A DNA stretch of 5,300 nucleotides, taken from positions 1 through 5,300 of the forward strand of contig JAYVTS010000438.1 of NCBI GenBank assembly GCA_043788645.1, given 5' to 3'. The notes below the pieces were generated by a model. It did not search any database. It was not told the origin of the DNA and saw nothing but the letters and a program-made list of their open reading frames with translations. This DNA comes from CANIZL01 sp043788645 (GTDB lineage Bacteria > Verrucomicrobiota > Verrucomicrobiia > Limisphaerales > UBA9464). Below, piece after piece: positions 4,833 through 5,300 of the stretch (within the stretch, counting starts at the first letter, position 1; each line of letters opens with the position of its first letter). The translations under genes were made by a program, and so were the position numbers.

Positions 4833-5300
4833 TCAATCCACCAGTCCCTTTTTTCCGCACTTGAATTGAGCAAACACACCCTCCACAAACGCCCGACTTC
4901 CCAACGCCGCGCCATCCGCAAAATACCGCACCCGACAGCGCACATATTTCGTGGGAGAAACCATCCCTTTGCCTTGAATCACCTGTAAAACCGTTTCCCG
5001 CTTGAAACCGCGACGCAGCGGCTGGCCAGCTTCGTCCGTGCCTTCCCTTTCTTCACCCTGACCAAACAAACGACGCCGGGAGAGTTCCAGGGCTTGGGTT
5101 GCCTTCTCTTCCTGGCCAGTCATCGCCCGAGCGATGAATTGGTAAGCTTCCGCGGCTTGTTTTGACCTGCCATCGCTTCGGCGTAGCCGCACCAGCGATA
5201 ATCCTGCGGCTCATCCATGAGCCCGGCACGAACGGGGTTCAAGTCGATGTACGCGGCCATGGTCACCAACGCTTCCCCGGCGCCTTCCACGAGAATACTC
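4833..5300 (-). pseudogene. REP-associated (Y1/RAYT-like) transposase, frameshifted and partial
   Basis: Reading from the right edge, one frame gives EALVTMAAYIDLNPVRAGL, then DYRWCGYAEAMAG, and stops at 5120. This is the C-terminal core of the Y1 transposase (TnpA_REP) family; Tyr in YIDLNPVRAG is the conserved, probably catalytic, tyrosine. A +1/-2-type shift near 5155-5165 (around an A-rich GGTCAAAACAAGCC) carries the match into another frame. That frame continues KQAAEAYQFIARAM, then LRRGFKRETVLQV and KYVRCRVRYFADGAALGSRAFVEGVF, the usual distal region of the larger RAYT-like proteins, and ends at 4833. The tail after FVEGVFAQ is shorter than in relatives I recall, which end in a basic F-G-x-x-R/K-K segment. 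The N-terminal HUH motif lies outside the window. Family members cut and join single-stranded DNA at palindromes. As read, this copy cannot make the full protein. Confidence 0.85.

Noticed and set aside
1..5300. CRISPR arrays, tRNA or rRNA genes, toxin-antitoxin pairs, phage genes
   Set aside because: No regularly spaced repeats, no cloverleaf or rRNA-like sequence and no recognisable defence or phage genes were found on either strand.

Overview
The window reads as one minus-strand locus for envelope metal handling, with a decaying transposase at the right edge. All well-supported genes lie on the minus strand, so transcription runs from high to low coordinates. The moderately high GC content, the subfamily of the REP-associated (RAYT-like) transposase remnant and the style of the small secreted Cys/His proteins suggest a Gram-negative bacterium of the Verrucomicrobia/PVC type. 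This assignment is an inference from memory of those families; no rRNA or other marker gene is present.

Layout from right to left, in transcription order. (1) 4833-5300: the C-terminal half of a Y1/REP-type transposase, broken by a frameshift and cut by the window edge. (2) 4568-4832: non-coding DNA with several small inverted repeats, including a REP-like hairpin, and a 10-bp direct repeat upstream of the next gene. (3) 4115-4567: a small, probably exported Cys/His protein of unknown function. (4) 3865-4114: a mostly non-coding gap. (5) 3388-3864: a secreted protein with three C-x2-C pairs, resembling a zinc ribbon. (6) 2761-3387: a 627-bp gap with a GC-rich hairpin, a small hairpin with a UACG loop, and a chain of short doubtful reading frames. 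(7) 1378-2760: a TolC-family outer-membrane lipoprotein. (8) 1-1381: a CusB-like RND periplasmic adaptor that overlaps the TolC stop by 4 bp (ATGA) and runs off the left edge. The inner-membrane RND pump (CusA/CzcA type) is expected just beyond position 1 but is not visible.

The TolC and adaptor proteins would form the outer-membrane and periplasmic parts of a tripartite efflux pump for copper, silver or related soft metals. The adaptor has two heavy-metal-binding modules: a Met-based one near the N-terminus, as in CusB, and a second Cys/His-Met one (CPMHP...CPVCKM) inserted near the C-terminus. No CusF-like chaperone is visible. The two upstream secreted Cys/His proteins may act as periplasmic metal binders or sensors for the same pump. 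That link rests on shared strand and metal-ligand content only.
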